Shown here: positions 11,039 to 22,084 of the stretch, one piece after another | Numbering within the stretch: the stretch's first letter is position 1 | How the letters are laid out: each line of letters opens with the position of its first letter | Assembly (NCBI RefSeq): GCF_000702725.1 | Contig: NZ_JNJI01000005.1 | Span: 20,803 to 84,802 of the forward strand | Reading direction: 5' to 3' | DNA from: Mesoplasma photuris ATCC 49581 | GTDB lineage: Bacteria; Bacillota_I; Bacilli_A; Mycoplasmatales; Mycoplasmataceae | Length of the DNA: 64,000 nucleotides | The notes under the pieces: model-generated | The model's input: only the letters and a program-made list of their open reading frames with translations | What the model was told of the DNA's origin: nothing | Databases searched by the model: none | Program-made: the position numbers and the translations under genes

Positions 11039-11119
11039 TCCTTAAAATGTATTGCAATTAGAAGCAAATTATTTAATAATTAATAGGTAATTAACTTTGT
11101 TTTAATTACTCGTAAAAGA

Positions 11120-11148
11120 TTGACAAGGTAAAAATATTTATATAAAAT
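11120..11148 (+). promoter_or_regulatory. Promoter of the tRNA cluster
   Basis: TTGACA at 11120-11125, 17-bp spacer, TAAAAT at 11143-11148. The predicted transcript would start about 60 bases before tRNA-Tyr. Confidence 0.8.
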
Positions 11149-11217
11149 TATATATGTGTCTTAGTGGGTCACAATAGCAATTGATTTATTTTTTAAGAGT
11201 TGATCAAACTAATATTT

Positions 11218-11301
11218 GGAAGGGTAGCGAAGAGGCTAAACGCGGGTGGCTGTAACCCACTTCCTTTCGGTTCGGGGGTTCGAATCCCTCCCCTTCCACC
11301 A
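11218..11301 (+). tRNA. tRNA-Tyr (GUA)
   Basis: An 84-nt class II tRNA with a 7-bp acceptor (GGAAGGG with CCCTTCC), anticodon GTA in GGCTGTAACCC, a variable arm stem-loop, the GTTCGAAT T-loop and an encoded CCA. Confidence 0.97.
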
Positions 11302-11306
11302 TTTAT

Positions 11307-11381
11307 TGGGCTATAGCCAAGCGGTAAGGCAAAGGACTTTGACTCCTTCATGCGCCGGTTCGAATCCTGCTAGCCCAACCA
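11307..11381 (+). tRNA. tRNA-Gln (UUG)
   Basis: 75 nt; acceptor TGGGCTA with TAGCCCA, anticodon TTG in the loop CTTTGAC, GGTTCGAATC T arm and an encoded CCA. It starts five bases after tRNA-Tyr. Confidence 0.96.
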
Positions 11382-11386
11382 TTCAC

Positions 11387-11462
<76 letters not shown>

Positions 11463-11485
11463 TCATTTTTATATTTTGGATTTAT

Positions 11486-11574
11486 CCCCAAGTGGCGGAA
11501 CAGGTAGACGCACTGGACTTAAAATCCAGCGGGCTTTATATCCCGTGCCGGTTCAAGTCCGGCCTTGGGGACCA
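11486..11574 (+). tRNA. tRNA-Leu (UAA)
   Basis: 89 nt class II tRNA; acceptor CCCCAAG with CTTGGGG, anticodon loop CTTAAAA (anticodon TAA), long variable arm, GGTTCAAGTCC T arm and an encoded CCA. Confidence 0.97.
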
Positions 11575-11586
11575 TTAAAAAATTAC

Positions 11587-11609
11587 TCAACCTTCGGGTT
11601 GATTTTTTT
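11587..11609 (+). terminator. Terminator of the tRNA cluster
   Basis: TCAACC, TTCG tetraloop, GGTTGA and then a T run, 13 bases after tRNA-Leu. Confidence 0.9.
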
Positions 11610-11630
11610 ATGTCTTTTCATTTTTTAATA

Positions 11631-11653
11631 AAAAAAATAACCGTTAGGTTATT
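11631..11653 (-). terminator. Terminator of the minus-strand lipoprotein gene
   Basis: Read on the minus strand: AATAACC, TAAC loop, GGTTATT, then a T run. It begins within the stop codon of the lipoprotein gene and faces the tRNA-cluster terminator. Confidence 0.85.
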
Positions 11654-12677
11654 AATCGATATCTTCACCTTCAGTTGTTGCATCTTGGTAAGCAACAGGT
11701 GTTGTTGATTGGATCTTACCACTATTAAATTTTGTAAAAGTAGCTTGAGCAGTTTCTTCAAAATTTCCAGTTTCTTTATTATAGTAATTACTTCTTACAT
11801 CATCAATTCATTTTTCAAATTGATCATTAATTAAATCATCATCTTCACTTTTTAAATTAGCAACTCTTGATGGATCCTTATCACCAATTAAATCAGTTAA
11901 ACCTTCTTGAGTTGTTGCAAACCCAGAAGTAGCTCCAGTAATTGTTCCGTTTTTAATTATTAGGAACACAGGTCCTTTTAATTCTTTAACTTTTTCTTTA
12001 ATAGTATCAATAAATGGTTCTAATTCTGTTTTTCAATCTTGTGATCCAGTTTCTTTTTTCTGTGATAAGAAAACTCGAGCAATACTTTCTTCGACTAGTC
12101 AATTTAAAATTTCTGCTGTTGCACCTTCATTTCAAAGATCACTAGATTTTTCAATATTTATACCTTGGAATTCAATCTTCGGTTCTAAATATCCTTCAAC
12201 TTGTTTATTAGGACCAACTCCTGAAAGTGAAATACTATTATTTAATGCTCCATCAGTTTTTCAAGTACCTTTATCTTCATCTCATTTAACATTATAAATT
12301 CCTTGTGATGTATCATATTCTTTATCTAAGATAACATCAGTTCTTAAAAGTTCTTTTAAAGTTTCATTATTAGTACTATTAATTTTTTCTGAAATTGTTT
12401 TGATTGAAGCAGTTGGATCTAATCCAACAGTTTTTGCTAACATTCTTTCAAAAGATTTTGCACTAGCATTATCTTTAGCTCCAATATATAAAATCATATG
12501 TGAAGCTTTTTCATTAACTGTTCCATCGGCATTAAAAGTTGCTTTAGTACTATTGATTCAATTTTCTACTTGATCAAAAGTTCTTGAATCGGTTTTATCT
12601 GATGAACAAGCCATTACAGTACTTGTTGTTGCAGCTGAAAGTGTAATTGCTCCAAGAATAGCGATAAGTTTTCTCAT
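11652..12677 (-). CDS. Plasma-type lipoprotein of unknown function
   Basis: A 341-residue secreted lipoprotein. The N-terminus MRKLIAILGAITLSAATTST followed by VMACSS is a classic signal peptide with lipobox (V-M-A-C; lipidated Cys24), a substrate of the LspA encoded in this window. The mature part is acidic (pI clearly low, many Asp, Glu, Ser and Thr) and ends in ATTEGEDID. No known domain was recognised. The start is set by CGGAGG seven bases upstream (minus strand) and a TATAAT at 12694-12699 on the minus strand lies close before it. Two UGA Trp codons occur in conserved-looking helices. Convergent with the tRNA cluster. Confidence 0.88.
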
Positions 12678-12777
12678 ACATGCCTCCGTTATTATTATAA
12701 TATTTAATAATATTTTACTATAAAATAAGCACCATACAATTATTTATTCAATATTTAAATTAAATATAGTTAAAGTG

Positions 12778-12806
12778 TTGAAATATTTTGCGATAATTGA
12801 TATTAT
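12778..12806 (+). promoter_or_regulatory. Promoter of rpmG
   Basis: TTGAAA at 12778-12783, 17-bp spacer, TATTAT at 12801-12806, giving a leader of about 65 bases before rpmG. Confidence 0.65.
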
Positions 12807-12880
12807 TAAAAAGCAAGTAGAAAATATCTACAGCTGATATTACATGATAATATTATGAATTTAGAGAGGTTAATGTTAAT

Positions 12881-13024
12881 ATGCGCGACAAAATTATTTT
12901 ACGTTGTTCAGTTTGTAAAAACGAAAACTATATTGGTAGAAATGACAAAAAATTACCAAAAATAGAAGCTTCAAAATACTGTTCAAACTGTAACAAACAC
13001 GAAATTCATAAACAAAAAAAATAG
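12881..13024 (+). CDS. rpmG: 50S ribosomal protein L33
   Basis: A 47-residue basic protein with four cysteines in two pairs (LRCSVCKN at residues 8-15 and YCSNCNKH at 33-40), the zinc-ribbon form of L33. Two UGA-free frames and no other ORF overlap it. The start is taken at ATG 12881 after AGAGG; a closer ATG at 12873 is out of frame. Its own promoter and terminator make it a single-gene unit. Confidence 0.95.
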   Translation: MRDKIILRCSVCKNENYIGRNDKKLPKIEASKYCSNCNKHEIHKQKK

Positions 13025-13050
13025 TCTTAATAAAAAGACTATTTTTTTAT
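13019..13050 (+). terminator. Terminator of rpmG
   Basis: ATAGTCTT (13021-13028) pairs with AAGACTAT (13035-13042), followed by a T run; the stop codon lies in the 5' arm. Confidence 0.9.
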
Positions 13051-13081
13051 GCTTTAATATTATTAAAGATGAGGAAATAAT

Positions 13082-14152
13082 ATGAATAAAAAAGATAAAA
13101 TATTACAATTATTAGAACAAAATAATACTGATGCAATGTTATTATTTTCACCACAAAATAGATATTGATATTCACGTTTTCATTCTTCAATGGGTTACTT
13201 GATTATTACTAAAAAAGCTAGTTATTTATTTTTAGATGGAAGATATATTACAGCAGCTAATAACAAGAAAGACTTACAAAATGTTGATCATGTGATCCAT
13301 TTTGGAAAAAATGTTTATCAAGAAATGAATAAAATTTTGGAAAATGATCAAGTTAAATCATTAGGATTCGAATCTGATTGAGTGATGTATAAACAATTTG
13401 AAAGTTTCGAACAAATTTTTAAAAATTATGAAATTAAAGCAATCGATACACAATTTTTAAGAATGGAAAAAGAAGCTTGAGAAATCGAGCAAATTCAAAA
13501 AGCTTGTGACATCACTAATAAAGTTTTTGAAGAAGTTATTGCTTGAGTTAAACCAGGGAAAACTGAAATTGAATTAGCAAGATTTGTTTCAGATAGATTT
13601 TTAGCAAATGGTGCTGATAAATTAAGTTTTGACACAATTGTAGCATCAGGTGTTAATGGAAGTATGCCACACGCTGTTCCAACTAACAAAGTAATGAATT
13701 CAGGAGAATTAGTTACTTTAGATATGGGATGTTACTATAATGGTTATTGTTCAGATCAAACTAGAACTTTTGCTTTGGGTGATGTTAGTGAAGAATTAGA
13801 AAAAATTTATAATGTTGTTTATGAATCGCAAAGTTTAGGAATAAGTTTAGTTAAAGCAGAAAAAAATGCTGGAGATATTCATAGAGAAGTTGCTAAATTT
13901 ATTGATGATGCTGGTTATGGTCAATACTTTGATCATGGTTTAGGTCATGGAATTGGTATTGAAATTCATGAAGATCCGTATGAAAACGCACTATCAAATC
14001 AAATTTTAAAAGAGAATATGGCAATTACTGTTGAACCGGGAATTTATATTCCAGGAATTGGTGGAGTAAGAATTGAAGATGACTTGCTTGTAACTAAAAC
14101 TGGATATGAAATGCTTACTTCTTCAAAAAGAGAATTAATAAAAATTAAATAA
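13082..14152 (+). CDS. pepP: Xaa-Pro aminopeptidase (M24B family)
   Basis: A 356-residue dinuclear metallopeptidase removing N-terminal residues before proline. The creatinase-like N-domain spans about 1-125; the pita-bread catalytic domain carries SGVNGSMPHAVP, the metal ligands in LDMGCYYNGYCSDQTRTF (two Asp), HGLGHGIGIEIHE (His) and the Glu residues of VEPGIY and GVRIED. All five ligands are present. Start at ATG after GAGG. Its role is likely peptide degradation for amino acid supply. It sits alone between terminators. Confidence 0.94.
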
Positions 14153-14172
14153 GGCAAACCCTTATTTTTTTT
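14147..14172 (+). terminator. Terminator after pepP
   Basis: AAATAAGG (14147-14154), CAAAC loop, CCTTATTT and more T. The stop codon is inside the stem. Confidence 0.8.
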
Positions 14173-14214
14173 GCCATTTTTTGCTAAAATAATACTTATA
14201 AATGCGGAGGATTA

Positions 14215-15297
14215 ATGTTACAAAATATTTTTAAAAAAAGAGAAAAAGATTTTCCTCCAAAAAAAGTAAAAAGCGATCTTAAAACAAGAATTAATTCGGC
14301 AATAGTTTTAGGTGTTGTTATTGTAATTTATCTAACAATGTCTACCCTACACACGGAGTTACAAAGAGGTATTAATGTTAACCCTGATGCTGTTTTAGCT
14401 TTTGGTTGAATTTTTATTATTTTAACTTGAGCTTTATTAGCTGGTAGTTTATTCGAACTTTCACGAGCTTTAGGAATTAAAAAATGATATCACTTTGCAG
14501 CTATTATACTTGGTGGTTTGGCATTATTTATTTGACCGTTTGGTCAAAAAGAAGCTTCACTAAAAATATTTTTGTATAATTCTTTTGATTTAAATATTTT
14601 TAATAAAATGTCCAAATTTTGAGTTATAGCACTGATTGGAATTATTTATATTTCTGTATTGATGTTGATTTCTTTTATGGCAAATAAAAAAGATTGAATT
14701 AAAAAAGGTTTAATTTTAGTTTTTGTTTCATTATTAATGATAAGTGCATTAAAAGGTTTTGAAACAATGGCTTTATCATTTGGGGTTGAACCACTAAATT
14801 TATCAGATAGTGGAAATTCTCCAACATATTCTTTCACAAGTATTATTTGAGTTTGATCAACAATCATCTTGACAGATTCATTTGCATACTTGGGTGGTCG
14901 TAAATTCGGTAAAAATTTATTAGCCCCAAACATCAGTCCTAAAAAAACTTGAGAAGGAGCTTTAATTGGAACTGGTGTGGCAACGATAATTGGATTCCTT
15001 TTTGCTTTCCTATTATTTTTCTTCTCAGATACTAAAGAATATTCACCACTATATGGAATCTTCCAAAATGAATCAATTGGACTTGCATTCGTAGTATTCT
15101 TCTTAATGACATTGATGATTTCAATTGTTGGTCAAATGGGTGACTTATTATTTAGTGCAATCAAACGTTATGTTGGGATTAAAGATTATTCAAAATTAAT
15201 ACCAGGTCATGGTGGAATTTTAGATAGAATGGATTCTTTCTACTTAGTTTTCTTTATTATGTTTATAATGACAATTATTTGAGGATATACAATTTAA
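14215..15297 (+). CDS. cdsA: Phosphatidate cytidylyltransferase
   Basis: A 360-residue multi-pass membrane enzyme making CDP-diacylglycerol from phosphatidic acid and CTP. The C-terminal signature is intact: [28 protein letters not shown] and [18 protein letters not shown]...[12 protein letters not shown]. The N-terminal half holds several hydrophobic segments and is longer than in many bacteria. Start ATG after GCGGAGG. Several UGA Trp codons. It opens a tightly spaced run cdsA-rseP-polC, an order common in Firmicutes and Mollicutes. Confidence 0.95.
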
Positions 15298-15317
15298 TTT
15301 AAAAAGGAGATCGTCTT

Positions 15318-16556
15318 ATGGAAGTTGGAATAATTATCGCTGGTTTCATTATTGGAATTTTAGTTGTATTATTCTTAGTTTTAGTCCATGAGTTCGGTCA
15401 TTTTTTATTAGCTAAATTAGCGAAAGCTTATGTATATGAGTTTGCAGTCGGTTTTGGTCCAAGACTTTTCACTTTTAAAGGTAAAGAAACTTGATATTCA
15501 ATTCGTTTAATTCCTCTTGGAGGTTATGTATGAATTGCATCAGATAAATCTGAACCTCCTAAAGGTAGAGAAGATTTAGCAGATACAATTCCAGATGAAA
15601 GAAAAATGGATTATGCTAAACGTTGAAAAAAAGCATTTTTTATCATATCTGGTCCAGTAGTAAACTTTTTATTAGCGGCATTTATTATTACAACAACTTT
15701 AATGGCATCAATGTACAAACCTGATGATATGTCTTTTTATGGACAAAGATTTTCTAACGATAGTGTTGCATTAAAAATGATTCAAACTGTTGATTCAGAG
15801 TATAAGTCTGAAGATCAAACATATGCTATTACTGAGTGAAACTATAAACTTGGTATTTATGAACATTCTGCAAACACAGATCTTTATGATGTAAATCAAG
15901 CAAAAGCAAAAGATTATGAAACAATTGTTTATAATTTTAAAAATGAATTTGATTTAGTTGATTGAAATACATTAACTATAGAAGATATAAATGAAATTGA
16001 ATTATCAATTTCATTTAAACCGATTGATAAAGTTTCAGGAGCATTTATTGGTACAACTAATGAAGAAATAACTGTATCTTTAAAAGATAATCCGATACTT
16101 AAAGAAGAATTCATCAAAAAAATTACTAATGATAAAAAAGTTTCTATTGGAATAACAGCGCCGTATAGATATTTTAAAAATACAACCGAAGCTTATGGTT
16201 ATGGTTGAAAAGAAACGGCTAATCAATCAATTAGTTTAATTAAGGGAATTGGACAACTATTTACCGGTAATTTTGATGCGTTATCAGGACCTGTAGGAAT
16301 GGCTAACCAAACTGCAAATGTATTAGATTCACCCACTGAATTTTTCTTATATTTTGGAGGAATTAGTGCTAACCTATTTATGTTAAATATGCTTCCGATT
16401 CCACCATTAGATGGTTATAAATTTTTAGAAAATGCAGTTGAAGCAGCCATTAGAAGAGATTTGAATAAGAAGTATAAATATATTGCATACTCAATTGGTG
16501 CGATTTTATTCATTGGTATATTTGTATTAATAACAATTAAAGATTTAATTATGTAG
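15318..16556 (+). CDS. rseP: Site-2 intramembrane metalloprotease (RseP/RasP family)
   Basis: A 412-residue membrane zinc protease cutting substrates inside the bilayer. The zinc motif HEFGH is at about residues 27-31 in the first membrane segment, and the second ligand motif NMLPIPPLDGYKF is near residue 358. The intervening region has the usual GGYV membrane-associated loop and a PDZ-like extracytoplasmic part with diverged sequence. Start after AAAAAGGAGA. It lies 20 bases after cdsA and 9 bases before polC. Confidence 0.93.
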
Positions 16557-16565
16557 GAGATAAAT

Positions 16566-19500
16566 ATGGAAAAGAAAATCGAACAAGTATTTGAAAAATT
16601 AAATATTCAAATAGATGATCTTGATTTATCTTATTTTGATGATGCCAAATTAGTAAAAGATATTTATGTATCGCAATCAAAAGAAAAAGGATACATGCAT
16701 ATCGAAGTTGCTAACTTTTTACCAATAAGAATATTAAGTAACATTGAAAAAAAATTTAAAAATAATGACTTAGTTACCTTCAAACTATCTTTAACTGTTA
16801 AAAATCAGATTTTAGATAAAGAAATCATTGCTGATTACTTAGAGTTTATTAAAAAGAATAAAGCTCAAGTTAAAGGCGGTTCATGACACATCATATCAAA
16901 TGATGGTTTTGAATATGATGTTGATGAAAATAAAATAAAGTTTAATGTTGAATCAAATTCAGAAAAAGAATCCTTGAATTGTGAATTAGAATATTGTTCA
17001 AAAAAAATGCAACAATATGGATTTGAAAATTTAGATTACGAAATCGATGTTAATCATGTATCTGAAGAATATTGAACTAATAAAGAACAAAATTATAAAG
17101 AGCAAGCTTCTAAAAAGGTTGCTGAATATAAAGAATTACAAAATAAATATTCTAATTCTTCGACCTCTTCTATTTTTACAGATAATGGAAAAGCATATAA
17201 ATCTGCTAATTTTGTTAGATTAGATCAACCAACTTATGAATCAATATCAGATCTTGAAAAAGACTCACAAAATGTTGTAATTCATGGAATGGTTATGTCT
17301 TTAGATATTAGAAAAACTAAAGCTGGAAGAAATATGTACACTCTAGGAATTACCGATCATACTTCTTCAATTAAAGCGATGCACTTTGCTCGTGGAGAAG
17401 GACCAACTTTATTTGATGAATTAAATGAAGAAGATAAAACAAAACCAAACGCAAACGAATTAAAAGAACAAAAGGTTTTAAAAGGTGATTGAGTATCAAT
17501 TAAAGGTAAATATTCATATAGTGATTGAGATAAAGATTATGTTTTCATGATTGATAATTTTGCTAAAATTGAAAAAAAAGTAACATCAAGAGTTGATCAT
17601 AATGTTGAAAAACGAGTTGAATTACATACACATACTAAAATGTCTGCAATGGATGCTGTTTCTTCAATTTCAGATTATGTAAAATTAGCAAACAAATGAA
17701 ATTGAAATGCAATCGCAATTACTGATCACATAAATGCACAAGCATTTCCAGATGCATATCACGCTATAAAAGCAGTTAATAAATCTAGAGATAAAGATAA
17801 TCAAATGAAGATGATTTATGGTTTAGAAATAAACACGTTAAATGAAGATATTTGATATGTAAAAAATGATAAAGGACAAAACTTAAGAGAAGCTAAATTA
17901 GTTGTTTTCGATTTAGAAACAACAGGATTAAGTCCTGAATTTGATGAAATTATTGAGTTTGGTGCAGTTGTTTATGATTACAAAACTGGAGAACGTAAAA
18001 AACATGATATTTTAATCAAACCTAAAAACCCATTAAAACAATTCACAAAAGATTTAACTAATATTTCTGATGAAATGTTGAAAAATATGCCTAATATTGA
18101 TGAAGCATTTAAAGAAATACGCGAAATCATTAAAGATGGTATTTTAGTAGCTCATAATGCAAACTTCGACTTCAACTTTTTAGATACACTTTCTAAAAAG
18201 TTAGGTTATGGACCTTTAGAAAATACAGTAATTGACACACTTACTTTATCAAGAGCTATATATCCTCAATTGAAGAATTATCGTTTAGGAACCGTTGCTA
18301 AAAAAAATGGTATTGATTACGATGATAAAATTGCTCACCGTGGTGATTATGATGCTGATGTTTTATGTGACATCTATGAACATATGTGATCGGATGTCAG
18401 AAAAAAAATTGATGTTGATATAGATAGTGATTGAAATAAAGTTGCACCATTAACAAATGAAGAAAATATGAATCTTGTAAAAGCAAGAGGATTTCACACA
18501 ACTATTTTAGTTAAAAATAATTTAGGCTTAAAAGAGCTTTATAAATTAATTTCTAAATCACATACAGAAACTTTTTTAGGATCACCAAAAATTTTTAAAT
18601 CTGAATTATTGAAAATTAGAAGTAATGGAAATATTTTATTAGGAACATCTTGTGCAAATGGAGAAATATTTGAATTGGCAAGAACTGGTACTTTGGAAAT
18701 GTTCGAAGCAGCAATTCAAGAATATGATTATATTGAAGTTCAACCAATTTCTGTTTATAAAAATTTATTACAAAATGATTCATTGGATTTGGATGAATTA
18801 AAAAGAACGATTAAATTAATTATCGACACAGGAATTAAATTTAATAAAATAGTTGTTGCAACAAGTGATGCTCACTATACAGAACCTAATTTAAAAATGA
18901 TTAGAGAAGTGTATATCACTGCTAAGGGTCTTGGTGGAAGAAGACATCCACTTTATGACTTCAAAGGTAGAATAACAGATTATCCTGATCAACACTTAAG
19001 AACAACTCAAGAAATGATTGATGAATTCGAGTGACTAAATAATTCTGATTTAGTAAATGATATAGTTGTTAAAAACACAAATAAAATTGCAAATATGATT
19101 GATGCGGATATTGCACCAGTAAAAGATGGATTATTTACACCAACTATCGAAAATGTTGATATAAAACTAAGAGATAAATGTTATGAAACAGCCCATGAAT
19201 TTTATGGAGATAATCTTCCTGATATTGTTGTATCTCGTTTAGAAAAAGAATTAGAATCAATTACAAAACACGGTTTTGCTGTTGTATATTGAATTTCTCA
19301 TCTATTAGTAAAAAAATCACTAGATGATGGATATTTAGTGGGATCTCGTGGATCGGTTGGTTCTTCTTTTGTAGCTACAATGTCAAACATTACCGAAGTA
19401 AATCCTCTAAGACCACATTATAGATGTACATCATGTAAGTATTCTGATTTTACAACACCACCAGAATTTAAGTGTGGTTATGATTTACCTAAAAAGAATT

Positions 19501-21041
19501 GTCCTGAATGTGAACAACCTTTAATTGGGGATGGTCATGATATTCCGTTTGAAACATTCTTAGGATTTGATGGAGATAAAGTTCCTGATATTGATTTAAA
19601 TTTTTCAGGTGAATATCAACCAACTGCACATAACTTTACTAAAGAAATGTTTGGTGAGAATAATGTATTTAGAGCTGGGACAATATCAACTGTGGCATCA
19701 AAAACTGCTTTTGGATATGTAAAAGCTTATTTTGAAGAAAAATATTCAGAAGATAATCAACCAAATTATATGGAAACAAACCGTTTGGCTGAACTTGCTG
19801 AAGGTGTTAAACGAACAACTGGTCAACACCCAGGAGGAATAATTATTCTTCCAAGTGAATATGAAATTGAAGATTTCACACCAGTTAACTATCCAGCTGA
19901 TGATACTTCATCAAGTTGAAAAACAACACATTTTGATTTCCATTCAATTCACGATAATCTGTTAAAAATGGATATTCTAGGTCACGTTGATCCAACAGCT
20001 TTAAGAATATTAAGAGATATTACTGGAATTGATCCAATTAACATTCCAACAAATGATGAAAGAGTTTATTCTTTATTCTCAACCACACAAGAACTTGGTG
20101 TTCAACCTGATCAAATTTATGGTGAAACAACTGGAGCAATTGGTATTCCAGAATTTGGAACACAATTTGTTAGAGCGATGTTAAGAGACACCAATCCAAA
20201 AACATTTGCTGACTTAGTGCAAATTTCTGGATTATCACATGGTACAGACGTTTACTTGGGTAATGCTAAGGATTTAATCCAAAATGGTCAAGCAGATATT
20301 TCTTCAGTTATTGGATGTAGAGATGACATTATGGTTTATTTAATGTCTATGGGAATGGATAACTCACTTTCATTTACAATCATGGAATCAGTTCGTAAAG
20401 GTAAGGGTTTAAATTCTAAATGAATTGAGGAAATGAAAAAATGTTCAGTTCCGGATTGATATATTGATTCATGTCAAAAGATTAAATATATGTTCCCTAA
20501 AGCACATGCTACAGCATATGTTTTAATGGCTTATCGTGTTGCTTGATATAAAGTTCATTATCCAACAGAGTACTATGCAACATTCTTATCAACAAGAGCT
20601 GATGCTTTCAATTTAAAAGTTGCATTAAGTGGTTATAATGGAGTTCTTGAAGCAATCAAAGAAATTGATGAGAGATCTAAAAAAGAAAAATTATCTAAAA
20701 AAGATGATGATCTAAGAGTTGTATATGAAATCATGATTGAAATGTATGCACGTGGAATTAAATTTAGAAACATTGACTTTACAAAATCTGCATCAACAAG
20801 ATTTGTTGTTGATATTGATGAAGAGGGTAATAAATGAATTGTTCCACCATTCAACATCATTGATTCATTGGGTGAAGCTGCTGCTGAATCAATAATTAAA
20901 GCAAGAGATCTTAAACCAATTTCAAGCGTTACTGATTTGAAACAAAGAACTCAAATTACACAGACTCAGTTAAAGATTTTTGATGAATTAGGAATCACTG
21001 ATGCCTTATCAAGTGATGAACAATTAGCATTTGAATTTTAA
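16566..21041 (+). CDS. polC: DNA polymerase III alpha subunit, Gram-positive type
   Basis: A 1491-residue replicative polymerase with built-in proofreading. Order of domains: N-terminal region and OB fold (to about 340), PHP start [14 protein letters not shown] (about 355), inserted DnaQ-like 3'-5' exonuclease beginning [12 protein letters not shown] (Asp-Glu pair, about 445) with [11 protein letters not shown] and HRGDYDAD, remaining PHP, then the polymerase core with [12 protein letters not shown] (about 926), a four-Cys zinc module (RCTSCKY...NCPEC), [10 protein letters not shown] catalytic acids and [10 protein letters not shown]. Length is right for PolC. UGA Trp codons split it into many fragments in the standard code. 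RBS TAGGAGATAA overlaps the rseP stop. Confidence 0.98.
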
Positions 21042-21072
21042 AAAATGAACCATCTTTGGTTCATTTTTATTT
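21041..21072. terminator. Terminator between convergent polC and minus-strand membrane gene
   Basis: AAAAATGAACCA and TGGTTCATTTTT form a 12-bp stem with loop TCTT; A and T tracts on both sides make it usable in both directions, although it overlaps the 3' end of the minus-strand gene. Confidence 0.85.
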
Positions 21073-21807
21073 ATGTAGTTTTAAATAAGTTTTATTATTT
21101 AATCAAACAAAACCAATTCCTAATAAAGTATGACCACCTATTAAAGCGAAAATTATTGGAACAACAGCATACCAAGTCATAGCATCTGGTGATAAGAATC
21201 AATATGGAAAGTTTTGATGAGGATCATCAAAACCGTTTGTTTTGAGCATAGCATATCTTATTAGGGCAAATGCAATATAAATACTAATAAAAATTGTAAA
21301 TGACCATCACTTAGTTTTAAAATAAGTTTTAATATTTTTGGTTTCAAAATTTAAATAAAAGAAATAAATTATTCCCATTAATATTGGCATAACTAAGTGT
21401 GAGCTGATTGATTTTGATCAATCAGCTCAAGTATCAAGACTGTTTGCAGAATCTACTCCAAAAAATAATTTAGGTAATAACCCAGAAAAATATAAAATCA
21501 TGATTACTAAATTTGATACCATGACAACAGTAGACATATTTTTAATTCCACTAATTTTACTTCTTTTATTTCAATAAAATAATAATATTATGCAATAAAT
21601 CATTGTTAGCATCACTGTTCAATTACTATAATAGCTAAATTGTTGTAAAAAAGAATATTCAAAAGAAAAAGTTGTTATTCCATCAGGATAGTATCATCCG
21701 AAATCTCCGGTGCTTGCATCATAAATTGCTCTAATAAACATTGAAAATAACGATACTATAATGATAGAAGATAAGATGATGTATGGAAGACAACTTTTAA
21801 ATTTCAT
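21067..21807 (-). CDS. Pr6Pr-like six-helix membrane protein
   Basis: A 246-residue polytopic membrane protein with about six hydrophobic segments. Conserved-looking elements are FSYYSNWTVML (second helix), SSHLVMPILMGIIYFFY and HQNFPYWFLSP before the last helix. The same pattern (SSYFTTLSNILV, LLHLVGPVLFLVY, NYPYPFLD) occurs in the last gene of this window, so the two look like distant paralogs. I place both in the Pr6Pr-type membrane family by this pattern; its biochemical role is unknown. No strong RBS precedes the ATG. Many UGA Trp codons hide the full frame in the standard code. Confidence 0.72.
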
Positions 21808-21900
21808 GAATACCTATTTCTATTTATTATATTATCTCTTAATAATTTTCTTAAAAATTTAAAATGATAGAATATTTAAAAGATTTTTTACCTTATGCAA

Positions 21901-21929
21901 TTGAATTAGTTATTGTGTAAGTGTAATAT
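21901..21929 (+). promoter_or_regulatory. Promoter of guaA-guaB
   Basis: TTGAAT at 21901-21906, 17-bp spacer, TAATAT at 21924-21929; the transcript would start about 25 bases before the riboswitch aptamer. Confidence 0.65.
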
Positions 21930-21958
21930 TAATATTAACAAACTAAATATTTTTAAAA

Positions 21959-22063
21959 CTTGTATAAGCCGGTAAATTGGTCCGGTGTCTCTACGTTGCA
22001 CCATTGCAAATCTATAAGTCTCGTCAGGGAAAGTTTTTTTAATACTTTTTTTGACGTTTTTTT
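21959..22063 (+). promoter_or_regulatory. Guanine-class purine riboswitch with terminator, controlling guaA-guaB
   Basis: The aptamer spans 21959-22018. P1 is CUUGUA with UAUAAG (one G-U pair), P2 is CCGG with CCGG, J2/3 is GTCTCTAC, P3 is GTTGCA...TGCAAA-like, and the 3' junction reads AAATCTATAAG, so the specificity base (position 74 of the xpt numbering) is C, typical of guanine or deoxyguanosine binders. A terminator follows at 22022-22063. Ligand binding should fix P1 and permit the terminator, switching off GMP synthesis when guanine is plentiful. Variant purine aptamers are known from M. florum. Confidence 0.9.
22022..22063 (+). terminator. Riboswitch expression-platform terminator
   Basis: A 13-bp helix (CGTCAGGGAAAGT at 22022-22034 with 22044-22056, three G-U pairs) with a 9-nt loop and a seven-T tail, 20 bases before guaA. 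Confidence 0.85.
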
Positions 22064-22084
22064 ATTATAAAAAAGGAGAAGGAA

